DNA from: Thalassia testudinum
Taxonomy: Eukaryota; Streptophyta; Magnoliopsida; Alismatales; Hydrocharitaceae
Reading direction: 5' to 3'
Assembly: GCA_037157565.1 (NCBI GenBank)
Contig: JAZHRO010000063.1
Coordinates: forward strand, 150,400,501-150,464,500
Length of the DNA: 64,000 nucleotides
This document shows, in pieces, positions 43,954-55,452 of this stretch (its first letter is position 1; each line of letters begins with the position of its first letter). The notes beneath the pieces are model-generated. The model did not search any database and had not been told where the DNA came from. It saw only the letters and a program-made list of their open reading frames with translations. Position numbers and translations under genes: made by a program.

Positions 43954-45974
43954 CTGGTTCACATCTCCGGACCACTGATTCTAGGAGCATACGAGCATAT
44001 CTTTCTCTTAATCGTAGCCGACTCCTATGCTAGAAATGACACATCTGATTGAGTGCTCGCCCAGCTGGAGGCGTTAAACTCAGCACATATAGATACCATT
44101 CGCCCCACATTCCACCATCATTTATATATAACCATTTTTATACATAGCATATTCTTGTTTTAGCATATTTCCCTTTTATATTGCATATTAACAGGTTGAC
44201 CGGTGCTGAATATAATTTCAGGAGCAATTACAGGTGATTTCTACCCATTCTCTCCCTGCAGCATTTATTTTCTTTTATATTCATGCATGAGGACATGCAA
44301 GAACTTAGGCATGGGGGGTAGATACAGAAAAACTAAAAAAAAATTTTTGTGCCAACACTTAGGAAAACCTTGGAGCTACATACAAAACATACTTTAGGAC
44401 CTTAAATAAAAGAACAACCAACTCCACCTCCAATGCTCGCATTGGAGCTAGAAATCGTTCACAATAGCCACTTCCGACTCACCCGCTCACCTTTTGTTCT
44501 AAATTTAGGGTCAAGCTTATTGTAACCCGATACGGGAAATTCATGAAGTACAAATTATATGAGGTTACATGTTTATAGCATATATAGATATTGCATTCAT
44601 GAATAAGATTATTTTATTAAGAGAATGCATTGGGGATTTTATCCTTTAGTTGATTCCTGTAATCTAGAATCTAGTACAACTTTTCACACACACATAGAAT
44701 TTGCAATGGATTCATAGTGAAGACTGATAAACGTCTTCAGTCTGTCGAGAAGAAGTAGTGCTTCTTTTCCTGAACCCCTAGACAGTGTTTTGGGAGTCAG
44801 GCTGATTTTCTTCCAAAAATCCACCAAATAGTGTGAGAGAGTAGAATGTATTGGTGCTCTAAGATTAGTGTAAGGAATCCGGAATCCTAGTAATTAGGTA
44901 ATGATACTCTGAGATTAGATATAGTTTTCACTCTCGATTCCTGCGTATACATTTTTGTGCGAAATTGTGAGAGCCACCGAATAAGGCAAATACACGGAGA
45001 GCGAGTTTTCATAAAACTAGGGCTAAGGTGGATGGTTACGACCATTCTTTACGGAATCCTCAGCTGATGGAGGGTATTGATGTCATGGTCAGAAATACAC
45101 CATCCTATCCATCTCTCCCGGTGCCGTGAGTAGGCACTTCCACCAAATAAGCCACCTAATGTCTCTTGAGTACCACCGATCCTTAATAATGCCTCCTCAA
45201 TAAAGTTCATGGATGTATGCCAGTTGTGTTATGTTGAAAACAAAAAATTAATTAAAAAAAATGAGAAAAAGAAAAAGAAAGAGAATGGTGAAAAGAAAGA
45301 AAAACTGAAAAAAAAAAATTAGAAAAAAAGAAGGAAAGAATGAATATTTAGTGTTTATCAAGGTAATACCACCAAATAAAATTGAGCTCCACCAAATATG
45401 GCCTAGTGTTAGGGTTATGAGAACTCAATTAAAGTGTTAATGCCTAGTGAGACCACCAAATACAAAACATATGTGTGAATCTGGTGAGGTTGTGAGCTCT
45501 AAGAAAAAGAAAGAAAAAGAGTAAGAGAGAATGAATACAAAGGAATCAAAAGGGAGCATAATTTTCTCATCTTTCTCTGAGTTGAGTTACTTAGTAATCC
45601 GGGAATCTAGATTCTGTAGTACTAGTCTCTATGTAGCACCAAGTGAGAATGAGCCACCAAATATATAATCCTTTCCCTCAGAGATTCTCTACCAAAGCCT
45701 AAAGCCAGGGTTGAATTCATAAAATATCTTGAATACCCTGAGGGAAGAAGTCCACCTATCCAGCTAGAATTTTTACTAGGGGTCAAGTACAGGCTTTAGA
45801 GGTGTATTAGTTTTCACTCAAATCCGTTGCAAAAGCTACATAGCTGCACCTTCACGATTGTGTGGATTTCTATAGCATAGGATGAAAACAAAAGGGCGAA
45901 AAATCTCTATGAAAACACTTGATAAAATAACCAGTCCCTTAGGGACCCTTGCTGTAAATAATTTAGTCTTGCAT
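43954..45974 (+). other. Non-coding 3' region of element B
   Basis: Starts with a spacer, then the post-pol motif AGCTGGAGGCGTTAAACTCA (44060-44079) and, at 44283-44320, GAGGACATGCAAG with ACTTAGGCATGGGGGG. Downstream, CCACCAAATA occurs at 44821, 45140, 45369, 45389, 45453 and 45654, with CCACCGAATA at 44974. An A/GAAA-rich stretch lies at 45236-45345. No credible gene. Confidence 0.7.
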
Positions 45975-46009
45975 TTGCTAGGGACTAGCAAGATTTAGGC
46001 ATGGGGGTA
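45975..46009 (+). other. Hairpin and polypurine tract of element B
   Basis: TTGCTAG-GGA-CTAGCAA (45975-45991, perfect 7-bp stem), then GATTTAGGCATGGGGGTA directly before the 3' LTR. Confidence 0.8.
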
Positions 46010-48156
46010 TGATTGCGTAGCAATCATAGGTCTTAATTGGCCTAGATTAAGCTAGGACTTAGCATAAGTTAGGGTTATTCACGCATACATATGCATTTTC
46101 TGCATCTTTACTGCTTTCCTTTAGCTATGCATGAAATAATGTTATAATGTGCTGATTAAGTGCATTATGTCAATTGCAGGCAATAAGCTAATCAGGAGTT
46201 GGATCAAGAATAACAGGAGTTGTAGTAGAGCTGGAGCAGAAGGCCTAGTTTAGATGTAGGAATAACAATGAAAGGGGGTTAAAAGATTGTTATTCTATTA
46301 AGTAGGAATAAAGTAGTAAAATGTGAAGAGCTTAGGTCCATCCTAGCCCTAGGATAGCCTAGAGACTTCCCGAAGCCTTAGCCACCTTTAGGTCACAACA
46401 CCCTAGGAAGCCCTAAAACCCTAGTTCCAACCCTTCTCTGGATGTCCAACTAAGTTTTAAGACATCTAGGACCCTTAGCCAACTCCCGCACACTTCAAAC
46501 CCACTTCTACAATGTTATTGGATGTCCAGACACTTTGTCAGACGTCTAATTTCTGCAGAATACCCAAACCAGAACCCGAAATCCTTCCTTACTCTGATTG
46601 GACGTCCAAACAACAAATCTGGACTTCTGATTTTTGAGTATAAGACGCCTGATTATATTATTAGACGTCTGATACTGCTCTTCAATTCATGTTTTGAGAT
46701 TTAAGCCTTGATCTTGGATCTCTAGGTCCCTAAACCCAATTCCAACCCCATAGAAACCTAAATTAAGGTGCCCTAACCCTAGTACATCAACTCTAGACCT
46801 CCCTAAGGACCTAATTAGGTCCTCACTAAACCTAATTGACTTGGACCTTAGTCAATTCCATCAGCCTATTCAATTGGACTCATTGAGTCCAATTGAGCCC
46901 TGATCTCAGCATACACTGTCCAATTGGACTCAGTGAGAGCCTAATTGACCTAGACCTAACTTAATTGAGTTATTTTACTCTCAATTAAGTTTTCACACAC
47001 CCAATTAAACTTGTATTAAGTTTAATTTCACTTTACCATATTGAATTAGGGTTTATAACCCTAATTTGAGACATACCTTGACCTATACCCACTAGAACCT
47101 AACCTAATAAACCTAGCCACCTAAGTTTTGACCCACACACACCATCCACATGAAAATATCTAGCCTAGAGTTCTATAGAACTCTCTACCATGTGTGGTTG
47201 TCTTGGTTGCCAAAAATAGCAACCAAGATCCATTCAATTTTTAGATCCACATTTGGTGGATCTAAAAACCACCATCCACCCTCTCTCTCTCACTCTCCCA
47301 CGAGCTCCCACCATAGGCCTCTCTAGAGAATTCCATAATTCTCTAGAGGCTTCCCTTAGGTCTATAAAAAGACCCCTTGGGTGTCCATTTGCACCCATTC
47401 ATTTCCTTGGCATCCATTCCACTTAGGCTAGGCACTTCCATTTCCACTCCACCTCCACGAGTTGAGCACCACCATGGAGGCCACCATCTCCACGCCAGGA
47501 AGCTGGATCATCTCCCCAACCTCTCTCCAAGGGCTGGCCTAAGTTCCATTGGCTTCCCCTCCTTCTCTCAAACATTCAAAGGCCATCAGGGACCACCCCT
47601 GAATGCCCTTCCATTGTGCTAGATTTAGATTATGCTCTTCGTATATTTACTGCTTAGTAGTGTAGTCTTATTTCTCCCTCAATGATGCATGCGAAATCCC
47701 CCCATCGATTCTTGTATGCGATCATTTTTTGGTAGCTAGATTTAATTTTCAAGCATTTATGTACAGGATTCCCTCTACGTTTTATGTTGCAAACGACTCT
47801 CCCGCTGAATGAATGAAAAATGCTTATATATATATATTTGTCTCTATATGTTTGAAATCACCATGAGCTTAATAATTGTCATTCTTTTTGTGTGATTCAG
47901 GTTGCCTGTTTCCGATTCCTAATATTCTTGCAACTAAGCATGTCATACCTAAATACGTAATAATCACGAACTGGCATGCGATTCTAAACAAAGTAGAGAA
48001 AGATCGATTTCAAAAGTAAAAGCAACGCCTCCCAGAGACGAACAACCGGGACTCAAGTCTCGTTATCTTTAGAAATCAATTTTTGACGAACGTTTTTGCG
48101 TGACTATACTACGATTTCCGACGACTTCCAAATGCACGAAAACGGCATTTCTGTCA
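46010..48156 (+). repeat. Element B 3' LTR
   Basis: 2147 bp, start TGATTGC-GTA-GCAATCA, end TTCTGTCA. TATA box TATAAAAA at 47363-47370 is intact. The 12-bp-arm hairpin of the 5' LTR is preserved at 46871-46895. Confidence 0.93.
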
Positions 48157-51017
48157 CCTAGCCCTTCCTGACCCAACTTCAGATCATAACTTCCTACCCA
48201 GAGCTCCAAATCGAGTGATTTAAAGTTTGCTAGAAAGCTCTAAGGTAGATCTACACAATTGCAGGGTTAATTTAAGGATTAGAGGTTGTTTTCCTCTTCA
48301 ATTTAAAAGATAAAATCAAGGGTTCCTACAGGTTATTTAACTCCTGGAAAGTGAAATTTATGTCTACAGAGTCCTCAGATGGACTTTTCTCTCTTAATTA
48401 AAGGTCGGTATAGGTTATACAAGTTATTCTGCATCTATTAGAGTAAGTTTTAAGCTCTTAAGACCTTCAGAGAGTGTACAAAAGGTTGAAGCTTCTCTAA
48501 AAGCTTCAGAGATCGAATTTTCAAACTTAAATAGGTGCAACAGACACTTAAGAATGTTTCTAATTGATTTAAACTAATTCTAAGGGTTATAACAGACTTA
48601 ACTAGGCAGGATTCAAATTCAAATTTCATCAAAATGCTTCTCCTATTAGTTTGGGTTCGAAAGTAACCCAAATTGACAGGATTCAAATTCTCACTAAACA
48701 AACTCATCTGAACTCACTTTATTCTCTCTCAGACCATTCAAAAAATTCTCAGAAATAGTTTACACTCAATACCTCAATTCGAGCTTAGAACTCCATTATC
48801 AGACTCAGTTTGACTGTGGAGGCACAAAAGTTGACTTTCTGTTTAAAGCTTCTCCACATAGTCAAAGAAAGCCTCGAATAGAGTCTCCTCAACACCAAGA
48901 AGTTATTCAGATCTTCAAAAAAGTGTTCTGACCTAGATTTCTAGGGTTTCATGATCATCGCTTGAGGTTCAAAATATGTTTGTTCAACAGAGCCAATGGA
49001 AGGTTGTTACAGTGTTCTAAAGGTTTAAACAGCTTCAGTGCATTGCACTAAAGCTTCTGAGTTCCTTAAATGCTTCTTATGTCTCTTTATCAGACTTCTC
49101 CAACTCTGCCAGAGTTGGCGAAGATGAACTTCATTCTTTGGCTCTAGACACTAAATCCTCAAATAAACATTCTTAAAACAATCAATGATCCACATTTTAT
49201 CATTCTGGAGCTTCTCAACAAATTCTAGAGGCTAAAACACAATTTTGGCTTGCCGAAGCTCACCGGAGCTTCGGTGAATCCAAAAAAAGGCAAAATTGTA
49301 TACAGATTGTTAAAACTCGCCATTTTTTATTTAGAAAGGATTCTGAGGTTGCAAGGAACCTCAGTATCACATTTAATTCTTCATTTGTCTCTTTATATGT
49401 AAGATTTGACAGTGAAATTGTTTCTTTAAGAAAATCTGATTGAATTAAGCTTAGGACTTGTTTAACCACTTGATTGAGCAATTAAAACAAGTCAACAAGT
49501 GTTTATATTCATATATATATTTAATTTAAGATTTGAATTGCTCCTGAGCCGCCATTGATAGTGATCTGGGCGTTTAATTTATATGTGGTATTTATAAGTA
49601 TTATCGTGTTGATTAGGGTTCATAAGTGGTGAATAGATGATGAAGAACCCAGTGAAGGTGGAATTAGGTTGATTACTGTCACCATGGACAGTGACAAATG
49701 TCGGTGGAAGTGGAATGTGAATTAGGCAATTAGGTGATCAATTAAGTGATTAAGTGAGTTAGAAATGATTATGGAAGTTAAAGGAAGGTGGACAATGAAT
49801 TAAAAAGATAAGATTAAAGCTTTGGTGAGCTCAAGGAACTCGCCGGAGTCGGAGAAGATGAAACTAAAATATAAAATTACTCGAATCTAACTAACTACCT
49901 ACCTAACTAAGCTAGCCTACTCCTACTCCAACTCCTAATCTATTGTTACCTAGACGAAGGGGTCAATAGGGTTCCACTGAAGGTTCATAGCGGACGACGA
50001 AATCAGAGGGTGGAAGAAAGATCTCCGATGGGCGGATTTGAGGTGGAGCAGAGGATTCCTTTGGTTGGCGCCTGTGTCAGAGACACGGAAGACCATGGTA
50101 GATCTCCTCGGCTGATCAGAATGGATGGAGGAAGTCGGAAAGTGGAATGGGAAGTTGTCGAAGTTTTGGACGAATAGCCTATTAGGTTAGCTGCAGTGTT
50201 AGAAGAGGGAAGGGAGCCAACTTGAGTAAAGTCTGAGGGGTGAGGGGGTATTTATAGTAGTTGGCGGCGAAGAGAATAGCGGGGTCTGGTCAAAGAAGGA
50301 GCTTGAGGAGCTTAACCTCCGTCGTCATCTCCGACGACGGTGATGTTATCTCCCACTGAAAAATAGGATTTTCGGTTGATCCAGACTGGAGGATGAAGTG
50401 GAGGTGGTGAGCGTAAGCTGCAAGAGCTTGGACAAAGAAGGTTGATGTCGGCAGAGAGGTGATCATGCAGTGGCATGACTCTCTGCCGCCAGCCATTCAT
50501 TCAGCTGAAGAAGAAGGAGGAAATGGACTTATATGAAATAAAACTTAAGGACCTACGTGAGAAATAGGGACCCGATTGTAATGAATATTAAGGACTAAAA
50601 TGTAAACTCAGGTTTTGAAGGTTTATTTTAACTTAGATCTTTTTCAACTTTTTATATACATTAGTAAATAAGGTAAATATTATGTTTTCACCTTGAATTT
50701 ACACTTTTGACCTTTTTAGGTTAATTTATTAGATTAAGTAAAATTACTTAAGTTGTTATATACTTAGGTATACATTAAGTTTAAGTTACTTAACTTATTA
50801 ATTAAGGGAATGATTAATAGGATTTCGAGTCCAATTATTATCTAAATTATTAATAATATTAATTGAATGATAAAATGTCATTCTAAACTTATTTTAAGGT
50901 CCTTGACTAAATATCCCTTATTCTATAATTAACCCATATATGTTCATAACCTTAGCTAATTAACTAGGAAGACTAGTTAATTATGGGTAATTAGAGATCA
51001 TGATGAGTGTCTCATCA
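48157..51017 (-). mobile_element. Solo LTR C2, 5' part
   Basis: Reverse complement of C1 26116-28985. It starts TGATGAG-ACA-CTCATCA at 51017 and has its TATA box at 50249-50256. It joins 38629 across element B; the first bases CCTAG are B's right duplication. Flanks of the whole C2 (CTTGC at 51018, GATAA at 37440) do not match, so no clean target duplication is left. Confidence 0.87.
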
Positions 51018-51902
51018 CTTGCTAGCCATACTCGTGCGGTGAAGTGTGGCTTTTGTTTTCTTTTTCTCCTTTTCTTTTGCTTTTCTTTTCTCTTTTTTTT
51101 TCTTTTTGTACTTTCTTTTTTTTTTTTTTTAATTAGGTGGCTTCCCTAGTCTAAGATTTACCTAAAGGTAGTAGGAAAAGAATGGTCCAGTGGCTAGGCA
51201 CTGAACCATTCTTTTCCTACTACCTTTAGGTAAATCTTAGGCACTGGACAACCTGCCTATGGGCTGTTACCCATGACAACTTGTCAGCCATACACCTTAG
51301 AAGGATCATTAGCTACCCAATTTCCGTTAAAATTGCCGAATAATGAGTCAGTGACGAATAGTGTGTAGATGCTTTAGACTTAAAGTTCCCTCAAATTAGA
51401 GGGTTGGTTGATAAGTCCTGTACTTATCACCCAAACTTATTTAATAAAATTAAAATAGAATTGAAGATGGCGAGGTCTCGATACACAAATCCACATTTTA
51501 GTGGATACCCGAGCTAATTAAGCCTAAAGACCTTAAGGGTCTTAGTGTTCAGATCCTACTATAATATTTCCTAAGATTGAAAAGTCCTAATGCCCAAGTA
51601 TTCCTTCCTAAGTCAATTTTATTTCATGTATATATAAGAAAACAAGTATAATTTACAAGAATTCCACAGAGTTGACAAATTGATTCAGAAATGAATCCAA
51701 TCCCCCATGCCTAGCTGATGTAATGTCCACATTGAGAATAAAAGACAAGAAAGGAGGATAGAATGTAGAAGATATCACCTGAATATGATGCTCGGGTCAG
51801 CTATGAGTCAGACTATACAACTGCTGAGTTTAATGCCTTCAGCTAAGCGAAGTCCAGCCAAAGAGATCACAACATGATGAGGGCAACCGTGTCTGAGATG
51901 GA
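51018..51902 (-). other. Element D 3' tail, proximal part
   Basis: Minus strand from the pol end: post-pol motif AGCTGAAGGCATTAAACTCA (51823-51842) without the GGGAGGCAACCC extension seen in A; GTGGACATTAC with GCTAGGCATGGGGG at 51703-51727; a GGCTGACAAG...GTTGTCCAGT module (51241-51289); a long palindrome at 51151-51240; a pyrimidine-rich run (51056-51130). The tail continues at 37444 beyond solo LTR C2. Confidence 0.75.
51151..51240. repeat. Long perfect inverted repeat
   Basis: Arms 51151-51186 and 51205-51240 (36 bp, no mismatch; CTAAGATTTACC... against ...GGTAAATCTTAG). The 18-bp centre holds a further CAGTG/CACTG pair. Element A has only one arm at the equivalent place (20880-20940), so the second arm was added in D. 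Confidence 0.92.
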
Positions 51903-53270
51903 TTATGGAACAATACGGTCAATAAAAGGCTTTAGACGTTGACCGTTGACTTTGAATGAATTACCCATCTTTGGGTCAAAAATCTAAACAGCCCCGTTTG
52001 GAAAAATCTGATCGATGATGAACGGGCCATTTCATTTTGACCTAAGTTTGCCGAGAAAGAGCTTATATCGAGAATAGAAGAGCCAGACCTTCTGGTTTGG
52101 CTCAAAGCTCTTGTGGGATATCAATTGGTCATGAAGAGCTTTGGTCCGAGCCTTGTAGATCTTGGCATTCTTATACGAATCATTTCTAAGCTCCTCCAAC
52201 TCAGATAGTTGGAGTTTCCTGGTCTTTCCAGCTAAACTTAAATCTAGATTGCACTGCTTGATTGCGCAAAATGCCCTATGTTCAATTTCTACAGGTAAAT
52301 GGCATGCCTTTCCAAACACCAGACAAAACGGTGACATGCCAATAGGCATTTTGTATGCCATACGGTAGGCCCAAAGAGCATCCTCAAGCTTTTGAATCCA
52401 ATCTTTATGATCAGGCCTAACCCTCTTCTGAAGAATATTCTTGATCTCCTGATTGGAGATCTCGGCCTATCCATTCGTTTGGGGATGGTAAGATGTGGAG
52501 ATTCTGTGATTTACCCTATATTTTGCCAATAAATTACAAAATTGGGCATTAGTGAAGTGAGAACCACCATTGCTGATGATAGCCCTCGGAATCCCGAACC
52601 GACTGAAGATGTTCTTCTTGATGAAATCAATGACCACCTTGTGGTCATTGGTTCGGGTGGGAATGGCCTCGATCCACTTGGACACGTAATCAATAGCAAC
52701 GAGAATGTACTGATGTCCAAATGAAGGGAGGAAGGGTCCAATGAAATCGATGCCTCAAACGTCAAAAATTTCGATGGGAAGAATCGGGTTTAAGGGCATC
52801 ATGCCTCTCTTGGTTATGCTTCCAATTGCCTTGCATCGGGAACATGACCTCGAGAATTCATGGGCATCCTTGAATAAAGATGGCCAAAAGAATCTAGATT
52901 GCAAAATTTTTGCAGCCATCTTTTTCTCGGAAAAATGTCCACCACATGTAGATGCATGGCAGAAGTCAAGTATACTTTTGAATTCAATCTCCAGAACACA
53001 TCGGCGAATAATCTGATCAAAGTTGATGCCATACAATTCAGGGTCCTCCCAAAAATAGTATTTGGCCTCAAATTTGATTCTATCTCAATGTTGCTTAGTC
53101 CAATCCTGAGGGATTTGACCAACGGCCAAATAGTTTACGATACCTGCAAACCATGGAGTTTGGACACCTGAAATTGTAAGGATAGTCTCGTCTAGAAAAG
53201 TACCAACAATTGGAATATCTAGATGAGAAGAATCACTTAGGAGTCTCGAAAGATGATCCGCCACCACATT
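51903..53270 (-). pseudogene. Athila integrase, element D
   Basis: Minus strand, frame shared with RT/RNase H. The zinc-binding domain shows CHASTCGGHF and later CSRCKAIG (52830-52970). The core begins IEIFDV, a TGA in place of Trp, GIDFIGPF near 52740, then [13 protein letters not shown] and SRFGIPRAIISNGGSHF. Here the second catalytic Asp is Asn (AAT, about 52573-52576). The Glu is kept in AEISN after a TAG at about 52468. [17 protein letters not shown] and a C-terminal [12 protein letters not shown] follow; pol ends with TAA at 51903. Length is normal. Stops and the D-to-N change make it inactive. Confidence 0.88.
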
Positions 53271-53760
53271 CTATGCCCTGGATTTATCCTTGATTTCAGG
53301 ATCAAATTCTTGAAGTTGAAGAATCCACCGAATAAGCTGGGGTTTGGCATTCTTTTTGGCCAAGAGATGTCTCAAGGTCGAGTGGTCGGTCTAAATTATG
53401 ACATGAGACCCTAAGAGATAAGCCCTGAATTTCTCCAAAGTAAATACTACAGCTATTAATTCCTTCTCAGTAATAGTGTAATTTATCTGGGCCTCATCCA
53501 GAGTTTTACTAGCATAGTAGATGACAGAGGGCTTCCTGTCAATCTTCTGACCCAAAATAGCTTCGACCACGTAATCAGAAGCATCATTCATGATCTCAAA
53601 TGGGGCTATCCAAACAGGTGGTTGCAACACTGGAGCATAAGTGACTGTCATTTTAAGAAAATCAAATGCCTTATGGCGTGATTCGTTGAAATCAAATGGC
53701 GTATCTTTGGCAAGAAGTTTGCTCAGAGGATGAGCAACTTTAGAAAAGTCCTTGATGAAC
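53271..53760 (-). pseudogene. Athila RNase H, element D
   Basis: Continuous with RT in frame 53912-53391: FEIMNDASDYVVEA (the usual CDAS reads NDAS), ILGQKIDRKPSVIYYASKTL, ITEKELIAVVFTLEKFRAYL. A stop at about 53388-53390 comes just before the DHSTLRHLL-like block with its catalytic Asp, still readable downstream in the same frame. Degrades RNA in RNA:DNA hybrids in intact relatives. Confidence 0.85.
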
Positions 53761-54780
53761 CTCCTATAGAATCCCACATGACCAAGAAAAGATCGAATTT
53801 TTTTGACAGATGTGGGAGGAGGAAGTTTAGAGATAGCATCAACCTTAGCTTTATCAACTTCAATACCCCATTCAACGATTACATGACCCAAGACGATGCC
53901 TTCTTGTGTCATGAAATGACTCTTTTCCCAGCTAAGGACCAGTCATGTTTTGATGCATCTTTGAAGAATCAATTCAAGATTATCAAAACAAGAATCAAAC
54001 GATTCTTCGAAAGCAGAGAAATCGTCCATGAAGATTTCCATAAACTCTCCCACCATGTCTGAAAATATGGCTAGCATACACCTTTGAAAAGTCGCAGGCG
54101 CATTGCATAAGCTGAATGGCATTTTGCAGAAAGAAAAGGTTCTGTAGGGATAGGTGAAAGTCATTTTTTCCTGATCCTCGGGATGGATAGGGACTTGATT
54201 GTATCCCAAGTAACCATCAAGGAAACAGAAGTACTTCTGCCCGGCTAGTCTTTCAAGGATTTGATCTGTAAAGGGAAAAGGAAAATGATCCTTTTTTGTG
54301 GCTGTGTTCAGCTTCCTGTAATCAATACAAACTCTCCAAGAGGAAGCTGAACGAGTTGTGATAGATTCTCCTTTCTCGTTAGTCACAACGGTAATCTTGT
54401 CTTTCTTGGGAATAATTTGCATGGGACTTACCGAAGGACTATCAAAGTTCGAATAAATGATTCCTGCATCGAGACACTTCAAAATTTCCTTCTTGACCAC
54501 TTCTCGCATATTTGGGTTTAATCTCCTCTGCATTTGGCGAGAAGGGCGGGATCCATCTTCCAAAAAATATTTTGTGATTGCAATAAGATGGCTCAATCCC
54601 TCTAAGGTCATGAATGGTCCAACCAATTGCCTCCTTGTGTTCCCTTAGTACCTTGATCAATTTAATCTCCAACTCCTTAGTTAATCTGGCACTGGTAATC
54701 ATAGGGAGCATTTTTTGTGGTCCCAAAAACTGATATTTCAAATTCTCAAGCAATGGTTTCAGTTCAAGTTGGGCCGAGTT
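53761..54780 (-). pseudogene. Athila reverse transcriptase, element D
   Basis: The N-terminal block at 54753-54442 (LENLKYQFLGPQKMLP, LREHKEAIGWTIHDL) is in one frame. A single frameshift follows between 54442 and 54626. The body at 54626-53943 then runs open for 228 codons: VCIDYRKLNTATKKDHFPFPF, ERLAGQKYFCFLDGYLGYNQ, CNAPATFQRCMLAIF and the intact catalytic FMDDFSAF (about 54015-54040). The thumb continues at 53912 with GIVLGHVIVEWGIEVDKAK. D is much better preserved than A: two frameshifts in the whole polyprotein, the rest single stops. Confidence 0.9.
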
Positions 54781-55452
54781 TTAGATTGAAGGTAAGGATG
54801 ATGTTGATGAATATTCCTCAAGCAGAAGAGGTTGAAAGTGAATAAAATCAATAACCTCTTCAGAATATGGCAGGTTTACCACAGAGGGTTGTAGTTCAGA
54901 TCTATCACAACAGGATGAACTTTCAATTGAAGAAACTGTCATACAAGTTTCAGTATTTAAACTACCTTCCTCAAGTTCCTCTATAAATCCACAATTCTCA
55001 AATTTTTTAATTGCCTTAAAAATATCCAATTTCAATTTCTGATCCCCAAAGGCGATTTCCATGCTACCGCTTTCACAGTTGATATTGGCCATTGCGGTAG
55101 CTAGGAACAGACGCCCCAGAATGATGGGCGTGTTTCTCAGATTTTTAGGTACATCCATGTTAAGGACAAGGAAATCTATAGGAAAATAGAAATCCTTAAC
55201 CCTAACAATAACATCTTCAATAATGCCTCATGGATTTGTGACCGAATGGTCCGCTAACTGCAGCGTTACTGAAGTCGGCCAAAGTTCACCTAATCCAAAT
55301 TTCTTGTAAAGAGAAGTTGGAATTAGGTTAATAGATGCACCTAGATCCAGAAGTGCTCTATCAAAAGTGTAATCTCCGATGAAACAAGAAATCAAAGGAG
55401 CACCTGGATCTCTCTTTTTCTGAGGGAGGTGATGCAGGATAACAGAACTAGC
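54781..55452 (-). pseudogene. Athila aspartic protease and linker, element D
   Basis: Minus strand: DRALLDLGASINLIPTSLYK near 55310-55375 with the catalytic Asp, then IEDVIVRVKDFYFPIDFLVL. At 55158-54781 are the second lobe (NTPIILGRLFLAT, NINCESGSMEIAFGD) and the acidic linker to RT. The reading frame is the same as C-terminal gag. Interruptions are single codons near 55230 and 55440. Confidence 0.85.

Larger units (their letters stand above)
38630..48156 (+). mobile_element. Element B: non-autonomous Athila-like retrotransposon
   Basis: Complete from LTR to LTR (38630-40817, 46010-48156), about 9.5 kb, inserted in solo LTR C2. It has a tRNA-Asp-like primer site, the leader block shared with A and D, the post-pol motif, the internal purine tract, and the hairpin and polypurine tract. 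Between leader and post-pol motif there is no Gag or Pol similarity, only one orphan frame (42436-43953). LTRs are about 96-97% identical by eye (4 differences in the first 120 aligned bases), making it the youngest insertion in the window. The design matches large pol-less derivatives (LARD-like), presumably mobilised by an autonomous relative. Confidence 0.88.
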
